The notes under the pieces are model-generated. The model made no database searches. It was given only the letters and a program-made list of their open reading frames with translations, and was not told the origin of the DNA. A program made the position numbers and the translations under genes. This document shows positions 63,792 to 64,000 of a DNA stretch of 64,000 nucleotides, piece by piece (positions within the stretch are counted from its first letter, which is position 1; each line of letters begins with the position of its first letter). Origin of the DNA: Planobispora rosea (GTDB lineage Bacteria; Actinomycetota; Actinomycetes; Streptosporangiales; Streptosporangiaceae); contig NZ_BMQP01000006.1 of assembly GCF_014648175.1 (NCBI RefSeq), positions 1 to 64,000 of the forward strand, given 5' to 3'.

Positions 63792-64000
63792 TCACCGTCC
63801 TTCCAGGGTGAGGATCTTCTCGGCGGACAGGTCGACGACGATCCGGGTGGTGTCCGGCCAGGTGGCGTCCGGCAGCCGGACCAGCAGCCGTACGCACCGG
63901 TGGGTCGCGCACGCCCCGGCGCCCCTGTGCGCCGGGCGCGGCGTGTAGACGAGGGCGCGCAGGCCCAGGTCGGACGCCGACCGCAGGGGCCTGCCCGCGG
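63792..64000 (-). CDS. C-terminus of an unidentified protein (partial, runs off right edge)
   Basis: The last 68 or so codons of a frame ending TRIVVDLSAEKILTLEGR, with ACATHRCVRLLVRLPDATWPDTT before it; the two cysteines could form a disulfide. It stops two bases before the amine-oxidase-like start on the same strand, so both are one operon. No family was recognised; partner genes next to such amine oxidases in Streptomyces are often annotated only as Tat-exported proteins. Confidence 0.6.
   Translation of the reverse strand, partial: AGRPLRSASDLGLRALVYTPRPAHRGAGACATHRCVRLLVRLPDATWPDTTRIVVDLSAEKILTLEGR

Overview
The window is high-GC DNA with the gene families, frequent GTG/TTG starts and dense two-strand packing of an actinomycete. 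The mix of genes fits a filamentous soil actinobacterium, most likely near Streptosporangiales; this genus-level placement is inference. It holds a steroid side-chain module, an osmolyte ABC importer, a secreted chitinase, a subtilase, a Ser/Thr kinase with an RDD tail and Tat/Sec-exported enzymes. No rRNA, tRNA, CRISPR array, intact transposase or prophage was seen.

Layout. 1-2.4 kb: start of a deacetylase-like gene, an AraC regulator, and a decayed oxidoreductase gene behind an ECF41-like promoter. 2.4-8.2 kb: a sugar operon (ATPase, permease, binding protein, Gfo/Idh/MocA dehydrogenase, TIM-barrel isomerase). 8.4-10.5 kb: an exported intradiol dioxygenase with a carbohydrate-binding tail, divergent from an AraC regulator. 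10.8-12.6 kb: an alcohol dehydrogenase, ferredoxin and F420/FMN-type oxidoreductase operon behind a KstR-type box. 12.7-19.2 kb: a glycan-type cluster (methyltransferases, GT4 glycosyltransferase, six-hairpin-like protein, DUF1702 protein, GDP-mannose dehydratase). 19.2-22.2 kb: kinase, Nudix, HigBA-like toxin-antitoxin and a membrane protein. 22.3-28.4 kb: polyprenyl synthase, P450 with KstR- and KstR2-type boxes, histidine kinase, aldo/keto reductase and GntR regulator. 28.5-38.6 kb: the steroid island. 38.7-44.7 kb: STAS protein, sigma-like membrane protein and the OpuC-type importer. 44.8-52.2 kb: flavin reductase, kinase, SppA, subtilase and B3/B4 protein. 52.3-58.5 kb: chitinase, gene debris, Rpn-like nuclease, secreted protein and an ATPase behind a 69-bp palindrome. 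58.6-64 kb: TetR/methyltransferase pair, GlgB and a copper-amine-oxidase-like secreted protein.

The most coherent biology is steroid (cholesterol-type) side-chain catabolism. A FadA5-like thiolase, a KstR-like repressor, and one tight operon fadD17-chsE1-chsE2-chsH2-chsH1-ltp2 cover thiolytic shortening, CoA activation, dehydrogenation, hydration and retro-aldol removal of the last three carbons. The P450 and the ferredoxin/dehydrogenase operon elsewhere carry the same box and could make the first terminal oxidation. Five perfect matches to the remembered KstR consensus TnnAACnnGTTnnA and two near matches lie in intergenic DNA; two of the perfect ones sit before genes not expected in this regulon (gmd/GT4 and the osmolyte importer/sigma-like protein). 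No ring-degradation genes are present in this window.

A second theme is local tandem duplication: short perfect repeats sit just after stop codons and inside linkers of several enzymes, including three of the steroid enzymes.
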